Assembly (NCBI GenBank): GCA_018900995.1
Contig: JAHIFH010000026.1
Coordinates: 1-30,209 of the forward strand
Source of the DNA: Patescibacteria group bacterium
Lineage (GTDB): Bacteria; Patescibacteriota; Microgenomatia; PFEM01; JAHIFH01
Length of the DNA stretch: 30,209 bases
Direction: 5' to 3'
Below, in pieces: positions 21,975 through 29,939 of the stretch. The notes beneath the pieces are model-generated. The model did not search any database. It had not been told where the DNA came from and worked only from the letters and a program-made list of their open reading frames with translations. Numbering within the stretch: the stretch's first letter is position 1; every line of letters begins with the position of its first letter. The position numbers and the translations under genes were made by a program.

Positions 21975-22848
21975 TTTTGGGGAGAACTTCTAAAGCTTCT
22001 ACTTCTCGGGTGTCTTTAGTCATAATTACCAAGACAAAAGGTTTCTCAGCAAAAATAATCCCCGCATCTGAATAAACCCCTGGCAAAGTCCCAATCTTGT
22101 GGGCAACGCGCGCGCCTTCGGGCACGCCTTTTGGTATCCGGTCCTCAAAGCCGGTGTTTGTTAAAAATTGAAGTAGTTCATCGCGATGTTCTTGGTTAAT
22201 CGATTCGCCTTCATAAAGTTTTTTAAATAGAATTCCGATTTCTTCAGGTGTGGCTTGATCGAGAGTGGTTTCCTCTGTTACCTGGCGCATCACCTTAAAA
22301 GCAGTGTTATCAGAATATTGAGCCATGTATTCAATTAGCTGGTGATAGGTATATTTAGTCCCCGCTGGTTTTGACTGGAGAACGCCTGCTCCTTGAACTT
22401 TATCGGTTTCCTTAAGAACATATTCTGTTTCCAAATTTATTTTGCCTTGTTCCGCTAGTTGATAAGCGGCAATCATCACTGGTAATTTATTTAACGACGC
22501 AGCGGGAAAAACTTTTCTTTCATCTAAACCATAATCCTCCCTATCTTGAAAACGATAAACATAAACCCCATAAGTACCTGACAAATCTTGAGTCAAATCC
22601 CTGATCTGGTCCAAAACCGGACTAGGGTCAAAATGTTCTTTAGGCAGACGAGAAATAACTCTTGGAGCCGTGATTTTCTCCCAAATCCTAGGGGCTTCTG
22701 CTTGGAGATAGAAAAGGGCGCTAGCCAAAACAGTGATTGTAAACAAAGCGACAATCGCTTTTCGACCATCACCACGTCTATCCTTCTTATCTCTTTTTTT
22801 AATGGGTTTGACTCCGGGAAAATGCTGTTGCTCAGCTTTAAAAACCAT
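21934..22848 (-). CDS. Penicillin-recognising serine hydrolase, class A beta-lactamase-like fold, no omega loop
   Basis: 304 residues: basic cytoplasmic tail, one membrane helix (about 31-48), then an extracytoplasmic domain with ASLNK (Ser118, Lys121), YSDN (179-182) and HKIGTLPG (Lys251), the three motifs of class A beta-lactamase-type enzymes. The stretch between SDN and the ATPEEIGILFKKLYEG helix is only about 20 residues, compared with about 48 in true class A enzymes, so the omega loop with the deacylating glutamate (Glu166 in TEM) is missing. I therefore expect a peptidoglycan DD-peptidase or esterase rather than antibiotic hydrolysis. It lies opposite two PBPs, which fits a wall role. 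Confidence 0.85.
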   Translation of the reverse strand: MVFKAEQQHFPGVKPIKKRDKKDRRGDGRKAIVALFTITVLASALFYLQAEAPRIWEKITAPRVISRLPKEHFDPSPVLDQIRDLTQDLSGTYGVYVYRFQDREDYGLDERKVFPAASLNKLPVMIAAYQLAEQGKINLETEYVLKETDKVQGAGVLQSKPAGTKYTYHQLIEYMAQYSDNTAFKVMRQVTEETTLDQATPEEIGILFKKLYEGESINQEHRDELLQFLTNTGFEDRIPKGVPEGARVAHKIGTLPGVYSDAGIIFAEKPFVLVIMTKDTREVEALEVLPKITRAVWEFETASP

Positions 22849-22849
22849 G

Positions 22850-23212
22850 TCAGCAAGTAGTGTGAATTAAAGCGTTAACTCGTTTGCCTTCTTGAACCAG
22901 TTGATTATAGCGTTTTATCACTTTAGGAGTAAGGACAGTTTGCAACTCAATTTCTTTTTCTTTTAGCTTATTTCTAAACTCCTCGTCTATTTTGACAAGA
23001 CCACTCCAACCCGCAGCAATGAGAATAATTTCTGGATTGCTAGAGAAGAGTTTCTTTTTCTCCCAATCGCCAATTACATGAGTGGTGCCAAAAAGGCGGT
23101 GTAATTTATCACTCTCCCTTTCCAAAACCTCATTACCAATAATCAAAACCTGATGATATTCCTGACCATCAACTTTCACTTTTCCCCAGGAAACTTTATT
23201 AACTTTAGGCAT
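22850..23212 (-). CDS. Mth938-like domain protein (DUF498 family)
   Basis: 120 residues. VSWGKVKVDGQEYHQVLIIG at the N terminus and RYNQLVQEGKRVNALIHTTC at the C terminus are typical of the Mth938/AAMDC/NDUFAF3 fold, a small alpha/beta domain without a settled bacterial function. The start at ATG 23212 is chosen because GGAGGAG lies 6 nt upstream; an ATG 15 nt further up is less likely. It overlaps the P-loop kinase gene by 8 nt and ends 1 nt before the serine hydrolase start, within a minus-strand operon beginning at 24615. Confidence 0.85.
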   Translation of the reverse strand: MPKVNKVSWGKVKVDGQEYHQVLIIGNEVLERESDKLHRLFGTTHVIGDWEKKKLFSSNPEIILIAAGWSGLVKIDEEFRNKLKEKEIELQTVLTPKVIKRYNQLVQEGKRVNALIHTTC

Positions 23213-23798
23213 TTTTTTCTCCTCCAATTTTGTCTAAAACTTCATCAACTCTTTTCTCAAGTTCTTTAAGCGTTCTCGTATTTTCAATCGTAAAATCAGC
23301 CATGGCAATTGGACCACCTTTATCTAGATTCTCTATTTCAGCAAAATCTCTTGATTTAGCTTCTTTTTTGGAAAATGAACGATATTTCATTTTAGGATCA
23401 TCTTTATAGCGTGACCTTCTATCTTCTAATCTTTGATAGCGCGTCTTTGGTGGGGCATAAACAGCAATTACTATTAATTGATCGCTATATTTATTTTTTA
23501 ATTCCTTATACTCTGCCCAACTATAAAGTCCATCAATTAAAACATTTTTACCTTTTAATAACATCTCCTCTATCTTTGGCATATTAAGAATTGCATAAGC
23601 AACCTGACCGTATTTTTTTCTAAATTCTTCTCTAATCGGTCTTTCATTCTCCTCTTTTGGTTCAAGTCCCCTTTTTTTAACTTCATCTAAGGTGATTTGT
23701 CCAAATCTTAGATATTCAAACCCCTTTTTAACAAATTTATCTGCCACTTCAGACTTACCTGAACCAGTCATACCTACAATCGCAATTATTTTTGCCAT
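23205..23798 (-). CDS. P-loop nucleotide kinase-like protein (dephospho-CoA kinase / UPF0200-like)
   Basis: 197 residues. The Walker A IVGMTGSGKSEVADKF is at the N terminus; the lid-like region RYQRLEDRRSRYKDDPKMKY and the EIENLDKGGPIAMADFTIEN tail resemble dephospho-CoA kinase and the archaeal UPF0200 proteins. I cannot tell the phosphate acceptor; a dCMP- or CoA-type kinase is possible. The start follows the radical SAM stop by 1 nt. Confidence 0.78.
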   Translation of the reverse strand: MAKIIAIVGMTGSGKSEVADKFVKKGFEYLRFGQITLDEVKKRGLEPKEENERPIREEFRKKYGQVAYAILNMPKIEEMLLKGKNVLIDGLYSWAEYKELKNKYSDQLIVIAVYAPPKTRYQRLEDRRSRYKDDPKMKYRSFSKKEAKSRDFAEIENLDKGGPIAMADFTIENTRTLKELEKRVDEVLDKIGGEKNA

Positions 23799-23799
23799 T

Positions 23800-24615
23800 T
23801 TATTGATGATGATAGACTCCGCTTACTGGTATTTTATATTTCTTCGCCACTTTCTCAAAATCAACCCCAACTTGCCCAAGGTAGTCAAGATTTTTAAATT
23901 TTTCTTTCTTGAGTTGGGGCAAAAACTCAGGATAATGTTTTGATATGACTTTTATCAGATTTGTCCAGTTCTCTCCTCGAGTATTTAAGGTTTCTCCCAT
24001 AGCCGCATCAATATATTTATGTGTCGCTCTGAAAACCTCATCAAAATTAGTAAAATTCGGCAAAATCGGACCAAGATGAATGTAAGTTTTTATGCCTGCC
24101 TGGTGGAGTTTTTTCAAAGCAACTACTTTTTCTTTGGGTAAAGCCGCTCCAGGCTGGAAAATCTGAGTCGCTTTTTCGTCCATAGTAATAAAACTCATCC
24201 CTACTTCAATATCTTTAAACTGCTTAAACAAATCAATATCCCGAGTGACTAATTTTGACTGAGTTAAAATCCCAACTGGGAAAGCAAACTGAGAGAGAAT
24301 TTCCAAACAGCGCCGGGTTAATTTATATTTTGCTTCAATTGGTTGATAAGGATCACAAACCGAAGAAAGAAAAATCGTTGGTTTATCTTTTAATCTCCTA
24401 ATGTCTTTGATTAAAACTTCTGGGGCATTAATTTTGGCATCAACAAAAAAACCCCATTCTTCATTATCATGTCCGGTGTAACCTCGGATGAATTTTGCGT
24501 AACACCAACAGCAAGCGTGCTGGCAACCAACATAAGGATTAATAACATAATCACAGCCCGGTAGTTTACTGGGTGACAAAATTGTTCGACAAAGTCTTTC
24601 CTTGATTTTGACCAT
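23800..24615 (-). CDS. Radical SAM protein, SplB/Rv2578c-like
   Basis: 271 residues. The [4Fe-4S] motif is GCQHACCWCYAKFIRGY (CxxxCxxC), preceded by INPYVGC, a combination typical of the spore-photoproduct-lyase-like radical SAM group. FLSSVCDPYQPIEAKYKLTR and GILTQSKLVTRDIDLF are further conserved blocks. True spore photoproduct lyase is unlikely in a non-sporulating lineage; the substrate is unknown, DNA or nucleotide modification being one option. It heads the operon, and an extended -10 sits 7 nt before its ATG. Confidence 0.85.
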   Translation of the reverse strand: MVKIKERLCRTILSPSKLPGCDYVINPYVGCQHACCWCYAKFIRGYTGHDNEEWGFFVDAKINAPEVLIKDIRRLKDKPTIFLSSVCDPYQPIEAKYKLTRRCLEILSQFAFPVGILTQSKLVTRDIDLFKQFKDIEVGMSFITMDEKATQIFQPGAALPKEKVVALKKLHQAGIKTYIHLGPILPNFTNFDEVFRATHKYIDAAMGETLNTRGENWTNLIKVISKHYPEFLPQLKKEKFKNLDYLGQVGVDFEKVAKKYKIPVSGVYHHQ

Positions 24616-24622
24616 TAATAAT

Positions 24623-24631
24623 ATCTTAGCA
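24623..24631 (-). promoter_or_regulatory. Extended -10 promoter of the radical SAM operon
   Basis: TGC-TAAGAT on the minus strand, ending 7 nt before ATG 24615; a weak TGAACA lies 18 nt above the hexamer. A leaderless mRNA is predicted. Confidence 0.65.
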
Positions 24632-24710
24632 AAATTTTCGGGTTTTGTTCAGGGGCAGTTTTAATGATTGGTTTGGAGAAATGTTGAGTAATAGAAGTAT
24701 ACAAAAACTA

Positions 24711-25694
24711 TCACTTTTCCCAATGATAGGCAAGCTTTTTACTGAGCCAAAAATCAATCTCTTTTTCCTTAATTAAACCTGCTTTTGCCCCGATCTGGGT
24801 CACAGCTGAGGCGCCATTAGCAACCCCTAATCTTAGCGCTTTCTCCAGCTGCCAACCTTTTGCCAAACCAGCAATAAGACCGGCACTAAAACCATCACCC
24901 GCCCCTGTGGCTTCCACCATTTTCATTTTTAAACCATCAATAATCAATTTCCCTTTTTTGGGAACGCAAACATGAGCGCCTTTGACTCCCTCGGTAACAA
25001 CTGTTATTACTTTTGGTAAAGCCAAACACATCTTGTCAAAAACTTTTTCATCAACAATCGTCATTCCCAAGAGCTGAGCCGCTTCTTCTCGATTAACAAT
25101 AAAAACATCAAAATTTTGGGCAATTTCTAAAAGTTTTTTCTTTTGAGCGAGTTCTTTTTTTCCTGGATTGACAGCAATTTTAATGTGATTTTTCTTGGCG
25201 TGCTCTGTCAATGCCTCCACTAAATCCAAGTTTCCCTCTAATGAAGAAAGATAAAACCAAAAAGCATTAAGATTTTTGAAATCAATCATTGGCTTTTCCA
25301 GCCGTGTCCCGCCACGATAAACTAAAATCGTCCGGTTGCCATCAGGGGCAACAAGAATGGTGGAATAATCAGTCTGCTCGCCTTCAACTTGAACCAAAAA
25401 CCGATCATCAACCCCTTCTTTTTTAATTTCTTGGCGAACAATTTTGCCGGCAAAATCCCAACCACAACGAGCAACAACTGCTGCTTTTAAACCCAGTCGA
25501 GAAAAACCCGCGGCTGTGTTCGTCCCTCCTCCACCGGAACAAATTTCTAAACGCTCCACTTCTGCTTTCACCCCATAAGGAACAGCAATAGCTTTACCAG
25601 TAAAAAATTGGTCAGATTTAATTACTTTTAAATCCGGTGCTATAACAAACGCATCAAGAACAGCTGAACCAAAAGAGATGGTGTCGAATTTCAT
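24711..25694 (-). CDS. PfkB-family carbohydrate kinase
   Basis: 327 residues of the ribokinase/PfkB fold. CSGGGGTNTAAGFSRLG is the substrate-side glycine motif (near residue 53), and ATGAGDGFSAGLIAGLA is the C-terminal PfkB signature with the anion hole and catalytic Asp. The sugar could be fructose-6-phosphate, ribose or a nucleoside. Two contexts compete: next to fba it could stand in for phosphofructokinase, which many CPR genomes lack, while next to deoC a ribose or deoxynucleoside kinase is equally reasonable. Last gene of the glycolysis operon; its ATG overlaps the fba stop. Confidence 0.9.
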   Translation of the reverse strand: MKFDTISFGSAVLDAFVIAPDLKVIKSDQFFTGKAIAVPYGVKAEVERLEICSGGGGTNTAAGFSRLGLKAAVVARCGWDFAGKIVRQEIKKEGVDDRFLVQVEGEQTDYSTILVAPDGNRTILVYRGGTRLEKPMIDFKNLNAFWFYLSSLEGNLDLVEALTEHAKKNHIKIAVNPGKKELAQKKKLLEIAQNFDVFIVNREEAAQLLGMTIVDEKVFDKMCLALPKVITVVTEGVKGAHVCVPKKGKLIIDGLKMKMVEATGAGDGFSAGLIAGLAKGWQLEKALRLGVANGASAVTQIGAKAGLIKEKEIDFWLSKKLAYHWEK

Positions 25695-26584
25695 AGTTGA
25701 GTCGTTGTGCTTTCTTCTGAGGGAATAACTGCTTTACCTGCGCTTCCAAAAAGCTGAATTTTTCCTTCAACCACTTTTTGGACAGCGGCAATGACCGGTG
25801 GCATGATTCTATAGATGGCTACCTCTTCAGAGCCTTTGAGAACATTTTCTAAAGTTTCTCTATAGGCAACTCGTAATTCGGTATTAACATTAATCTTCAC
25901 TACCTTACCAATGGCAATCGCCTGCTTAATATCCTCTTCCAGTAAACCAGAACCACCGTGAAGTGAGAGGAAACAAGGTAATTTTTCCGCAATCAATTTC
26001 AGGCGTTCCAAATCAAGCTTGGGTGGTTGAGGGTAGGTGCCATGAAGGTTGCCAATAAAAACCGCCAAAATATCCACCCCGGTTTGATTAACAAAATCAG
26101 CCGCTTTTTCCGGGTCCGTATAACTACCACTGGCTTGAATTGATTCCGCTTCTTCTCGATGAGGAATGGACTCTCCTAAAATCTTATCAACCTCTCCTTC
26201 AACCAAAATCCCTTTCTCATGAGCCTGTTCGACTATAACTTTAGTGATTTTAACATTCTCCTCATAAGGCAAACTGGAGCCATCAAAGTGGATTAAATCA
26301 AAGCCTGATTCAATGCCTTCCTGAGCTTCCTCTAAGCCTAAAGAGTGATCAAGATTAGTCAGAATCGGAAAGCCCATTTCTTTTTTGAAATTCTCGATGA
26401 CACAGTCAAAGTTTTTGTGTCCAAAGAATTTAATCTCACCCGGTGAGGCCTCAACAATTAAAGGGGATTTAAGCTCAACCCCTGCCTGAACCACACCTTT
26501 AACAATCTCTAAATCACCGGCATTAAAAGCGCCCAGGGCATAGCCTTCACTCTTGGCTTTATTTAAAATTTCTTGGGCAGTCAT
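25691..26584 (-). CDS. fba: Class II fructose-bisphosphate aldolase
   Basis: 297 residues. This zinc-dependent enzyme cleaves fructose-1,6-bisphosphate into dihydroxyacetone phosphate and glyceraldehyde-3-phosphate. NLDHS carries the catalytic Asp and a zinc His, VEGEVDKI the conserved glutamates, and NLHGTYPQ and LHGGSG the other two zinc histidines; KINVNTELR completes the phosphate site. It overlaps deoC upstream and pfkB downstream by ATGA-type junctions. A related tagatose-bisphosphate aldolase cannot be excluded from sequence alone, but the glycolytic neighbours favour FBA. Confidence 0.93.
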   Translation of the reverse strand: MTAQEILNKAKSEGYALGAFNAGDLEIVKGVVQAGVELKSPLIVEASPGEIKFFGHKNFDCVIENFKKEMGFPILTNLDHSLGLEEAQEGIESGFDLIHFDGSSLPYEENVKITKVIVEQAHEKGILVEGEVDKILGESIPHREEAESIQASGSYTDPEKAADFVNQTGVDILAVFIGNLHGTYPQPPKLDLERLKLIAEKLPCFLSLHGGSGLLEEDIKQAIAIGKVVKINVNTELRVAYRETLENVLKGSEEVAIYRIMPPVIAAVQKVVEGKIQLFGSAGKAVIPSEESTTTQL

Positions 26585-27246
26585 TCTTTTGCTCCTTTAA
26601 TAATCTCCACTGCTCTGGAGGTACCAATCCGGTCCGCGCCTTTTTCAATAAAAGCAACCGCTTCTTTATAAGTGTGAATCCCGCCAGCGACCTTTATTTT
26701 AATTTTATCCCCAATTGCTTCCCTAATTAATTCAACATCTTTTAAGCTCGCCCCTCTTGGTCCCAAGCCAGTATTAGTTTTAACAAAATCGGCACCTGAT
26801 TTTAAAACTAACTGGGCGGCTTTTTTAATTTCCTCATCAGTCAACAAGCTCGTTTCAATAATAAATTTCACCACCACGCTGCCTTTAATATTTTTGGCGG
26901 CACTAAGAATGGCTTCCATTTCCGCCAGAACTTGATCCTTCTCCCCACCCTTAAACAAACCTACATTCATGCAAATATCCAGTTCATCAGCTCCCTTTTT
27001 AGCGGCATCTATTGCCGCTAAAGTCTTGGTATTCTGGGTATCTTGACCAAGAGGGAAACCGATGACAGTGCCCACAATCCCATCAGCCATTAATTCCCTT
27101 GCCAGAGGAATATAGTAAGGATTAACAAAAGCAGAGTGAAGTTTATGTTTTTTTACCTTTTGACAAAGCTCTTTGATATCTTCAGGCGTAGCATCAGGAT
27201 GGTGATTGGCGAGGTCAAGATATTTAGCTAAATCCTTTTTTTTCAT
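26581..27246 (-). CDS. deoC: Deoxyribose-phosphate aldolase
   Basis: 221 residues, a class I aldolase that splits 2-deoxyribose-5-phosphate into glyceraldehyde-3-phosphate and acetaldehyde. The Schiff-base lysine lies in ADFVKTNTGLGPRGAS, the proton-relay residues in VVKFIIETSLL and KIKVAGGIHTY. GADELDICMNVG is the usual DeoC block. It feeds deoxynucleoside carbon into lower glycolysis, and its position between gap and fba puts its product next to the enzyme that uses it. It overlaps both neighbours. Confidence 0.96.
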   Translation of the reverse strand: MKKKDLAKYLDLANHHPDATPEDIKELCQKVKKHKLHSAFVNPYYIPLARELMADGIVGTVIGFPLGQDTQNTKTLAAIDAAKKGADELDICMNVGLFKGGEKDQVLAEMEAILSAAKNIKGSVVVKFIIETSLLTDEEIKKAAQLVLKSGADFVKTNTGLGPRGASLKDVELIREAIGDKIKIKVAGGIHTYKEAVAFIEKGADRIGTSRAVEIIKGAKE

Positions 27247-28271
27247 CTTTTCCCTCCACCTACCAAAATCGCTTCTTCAATTAACCGGCAACAATAACCC
27301 CACTCATTGTCATACCAAGCCACTATCTTAACCAAATCATGATCAACCACCGCGGTGAGGTTAAGGTCAACAATGGCGGAAGCGGTTGTTCCCAAGATAT
27401 CAGTCGAGACTAAGGGTTCCTCGGTCACTTCCACAATCCCCTTATATTTCCCTTTAGCGGCTTTCCTAAAAACCTGATTAACCTCCTCAACCGTTGTTCT
27501 TTTGGTAACCAAAAAAACAAAATCCGCAATTGAGCCAGAAGCCACCGGCACCCGATAAGCCAAACCATCAAAAAGCCCAGCGATTTCGGGTATCACCCGA
27601 ACTGTAGCTCGGGCAGCGCCAGTGGTGGTGGGCACAATATTAATGGCTGCCGCCCTGGCTCGCCGCAAGCTCTTGCTTGAGCCATCAACTAATTCCTGGC
27701 TAGAAGTGTAGGCATGAATGGTGCTCATCATCGCTTTTTCAATCCCAAAATTTTCCCAGATAATTTTGGTCACAGGAGCAACACAGTTAGTAGTACAAGA
27801 AGCATTATTAATCACCGTCCCCCGATACTTATCTTCATTAACCCCAATCACAAAAGAGGGCGTATCTTCTGAAGGCGCAGAAATAACCACTTTTTGAGCC
27901 CCAGCAAGCACATGCTTTTTGGCATCGATACCTTTGGTAAAAACGCCAGTGGCTTCAATTACGACATCTACTTTATATTTCTCCCAGGGAATTTTGGCGG
28001 GATCGCGTTGAGCTAAAACAGGAATTCTTTCTTTAGCAAAAACAAAAGCGCTGATTTCGTTTCCTTTTGTTTTTTTAGTCTCGACTTTGAAACTCTCCTT
28101 AAAACGACCATAGACCGAATCATATTTCAGCATATGAGCCCAACCCTGAGCATCCATGCTTCCGGAAGTATTAACGGCAACAATTTTGACTTTCTTCTTG
28201 TAATGAGTTCTGGCGACCCGGAAAGCAATTCGGCCAATCCGACCAAAACCATTAATAGCAACTTTGATCAT
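27243..28271 (-). CDS. gap: Glyceraldehyde-3-phosphate dehydrogenase
   Basis: 342 residues. NADs-binding INGFGRIGRIAFR opens the protein; the catalytic cysteine is in NNASCTTNCVAPV and the partner histidine in STIHAYTSSQ. After the second strand the protein reads AVNTSGSMDAQGW where NAD-specific enzymes usually have ND with the ribose-binding Asp, so NADP use or mixed cofactor use is possible. A 68-nt gap separates it from pgk; no convincing promoter was found there, only an AT-rich TTTAGGA tract, so it is probably read through from upstream. Confidence 0.96.
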   Translation of the reverse strand: MIKVAINGFGRIGRIAFRVARTHYKKKVKIVAVNTSGSMDAQGWAHMLKYDSVYGRFKESFKVETKKTKGNEISAFVFAKERIPVLAQRDPAKIPWEKYKVDVVIEATGVFTKGIDAKKHVLAGAQKVVISAPSEDTPSFVIGVNEDKYRGTVINNASCTTNCVAPVTKIIWENFGIEKAMMSTIHAYTSSQELVDGSSKSLRRARAAAINIVPTTTGAARATVRVIPEIAGLFDGLAYRVPVASGSIADFVFLVTKRTTVEEVNQVFRKAAKGKYKGIVEVTEEPLVSTDILGTTASAIVDLNLTAVVDHDLVKIVAWYDNEWGYCCRLIEEAILVGGGKR

Positions 28272-28339
28272 AAGAATTTAGGATTTTAGGAATTTAGTGA
28301 TTAGTCCTTTTTTTGACTTTCCACTACAATCTTACATTC

Positions 28340-29380
28340 CTATAATCCTCCTTTTATTGCTTCTATTCCTGGCAGAGTTTTTTCCGCTAAAAAGAAAAGC
28401 ATGGCTCCACCGCCAGAAGAAATATAATCAATCTTATCTACTAAACCAAACTTAGTTAAAGCTGCTTCGGTATCGCCACCGCCAATTACCGTATAAGCCC
28501 CACTATCAACTACTGCCTGGGCAACTCTTCTCGTTCCTCGGCTAAACTCCTCTTTCTCATAAGCCCCCATTGGTCCACTCCAGATAATCGTCCCTGCTTT
28601 GGCGATTATTTTTTCAAATTCCTTAACTGACTTCATGGTAATATCTTCACCATCCCGCTTCAAGTGACCGCTTACCTTTTCGTGATCAATAAGCTGAGGA
28701 ATGCCATCATAAAGTACTAACTTGCCGCCAACTAAAATATCATCAGCCCAGCCAACCATTTTTCTTACTGCTTCAACCTTACTCCGCTTAATTCCACCAA
28801 GGATAACTACCACCGGTCGTCGGGGTTTTTGCAATATGTTAGACAAAGTGTCCACTTCTTTAAGTAAATCTAATCCCGCGACTGAGGGTAAGTAGCGAGG
28901 CACACCCACTATTGAAGCATGGCGACGATGAGAAACAGCAAAAGCATCATTAATATAAAAGTTGACAAGGGAAGCTAATTTTTGGGCAAAGCCTTTGTCA
29001 TTCCTTTCTTCGCGAGGATCAAATCTTAGGTTCTCTAAAAGCAAAATTCTTCCCTGTTTAAGCTCTTTAACCGCCTGTTCAGTCTTTTTTCCTAAAACTT
29101 CAGCAGAAAGACTCACATCTCTGTCTAAAAGCAAACTTAATTTTTCCGCCACTGGCTTGAGGCTTAAGCCTTTAACCACTTTTCCACCGGGTCGATCAAG
29201 ATGGGCAATAATAATAATTTTGGCTTTTTGGGAAATTAAATGCTTGATTGTAGGCAGAGAATCTTCAATTCGAGTGGCATCAGCCACTCGTCCATCCTGG
29301 TCAAGAGGAACATCATAATCAGCTCGTAAAAGAACGGTTTTATTGGTTAAATCAAGGTCTTTAATGCTGGGCAGTTTCAT
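28340..29380 (-). CDS. pgk: Phosphoglycerate kinase, short form
   Basis: 346 residues, about 40-50 shorter than the usual 390-400. Substrate-site LLRADYDVPLDQDGRVADATRIEDSLPTIKHL (read as LRADYDVPL and TRIEDSLPTI), ENLRFDPREE, NDAFAVSHRRHAS, and the ATP-side LGGIKRSK, WSGPMGAYE and GGGDTEAALTKFG are present. The loss is mainly in the middle of the C-terminal domain, between LVGGKLVLYDG and MKSVKEFE, where most PGKs have a longer nucleotide-binding segment. It sits 7 nt after the LOG-like gene. Activity is expected because the core motifs remain. Confidence 0.94.
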   Translation of the reverse strand: MKLPSIKDLDLTNKTVLLRADYDVPLDQDGRVADATRIEDSLPTIKHLISQKAKIIIIAHLDRPGGKVVKGLSLKPVAEKLSLLLDRDVSLSAEVLGKKTEQAVKELKQGRILLLENLRFDPREERNDKGFAQKLASLVNFYINDAFAVSHRRHASIVGVPRYLPSVAGLDLLKEVDTLSNILQKPRRPVVVILGGIKRSKVEAVRKMVGWADDILVGGKLVLYDGIPQLIDHEKVSGHLKRDGEDITMKSVKEFEKIIAKAGTIIWSGPMGAYEKEEFSRGTRRVAQAVVDSGAYTVIGGGDTEAALTKFGLVDKIDYISSGGGAMLFFLAEKTLPGIEAIKGGL

Positions 29381-29387
29381 CAGTAAT

Positions 29388-29939
29388 CTATTTTTTCTCC
29401 TTCTTTATCATCTCAACCACTCTATCTACCAACTTCACTGGGTCGCGGTCAAAAATAACTTTTCTTTTGCCTTTCTTAGCCACATCCAAAATCCGTCTGA
29501 CCTCATCGGCGGTCCCGCCTGAACCTTCCAAAACACCAACAATTTCATTCTCCTCGAAAGCAACCGTGAATTCATTGAGCGTTCCTATCCGACCGTCAAT
29601 CATGATAGTGGCATCAGCACTGCGAACCATCAAAAGATTCCTCCCGGCATAACCTGCTTCTGTATAAATAATGTGGTCAAAAACTTTTGGACTCATTGGC
29701 AAACGAAATTTCTTTTTGTGCTCAATCTCGGTTCCAGCAGGGGAGAAGCCAATATTAGAACCGCCGGCTTCTTTAGCTACCTTAGCGGCTTCATAAGGAA
29801 CACCGGAGGTGGCACCGGTAATAAGAATATGGCCTCTTTTGGCAATTTCCTCACCCACTTTCCGAGCTAAAGGATAGGCTTTTTGGACATGCTTCCCTTC
29901 AGCTCCTCCAGAAATACAGATTTTAAATTGTCTTTTCAC
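29388..29939 (-). CDS. LOG/SLOG-type nucleotide-binding protein (TIGR00725-like)
   Basis: 183 residues. FKICISGGAEG, HILITGATSGVPYEAAKVAKEAGG, then SADATIMIDGRIGTLNEFTVAF form a Rossmann-like SLOG fold. The typical lysine decarboxylase-like PGGxGTxxE of LOG enzymes is here DGRIGTLNE, so the cytokinin-type phosphoribohydrolase activity cannot be assumed. It lies between tpi and pgk, with an ATGA overlap to tpi, which links it to sugar-phosphate metabolism by location only. Confidence 0.8.
   Translation of the reverse strand: MKRQFKICISGGAEGKHVQKAYPLARKVGEEIAKRGHILITGATSGVPYEAAKVAKEAGGSNIGFSPAGTEIEHKKKFRLPMSPKVFDHIIYTEAGYAGRNLLMVRSADATIMIDGRIGTLNEFTVAFEENEIVGVLEGSGGTADEVRRILDVAKKGKRKVIFDRDPVKLVDRVVEMIKKEKK

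Noticed and set aside
21934..22848. True beta-lactamase resistance gene
   Set aside because: The omega loop with the deacylating glutamate is missing and the context is wall synthesis.
24616..24710. Small gene or terminator between the radical SAM and pfkB genes
   Set aside because: The 95-nt gap shows only the radical SAM promoter; no convincing stem-loop with a U tail and no ORF with start signals.
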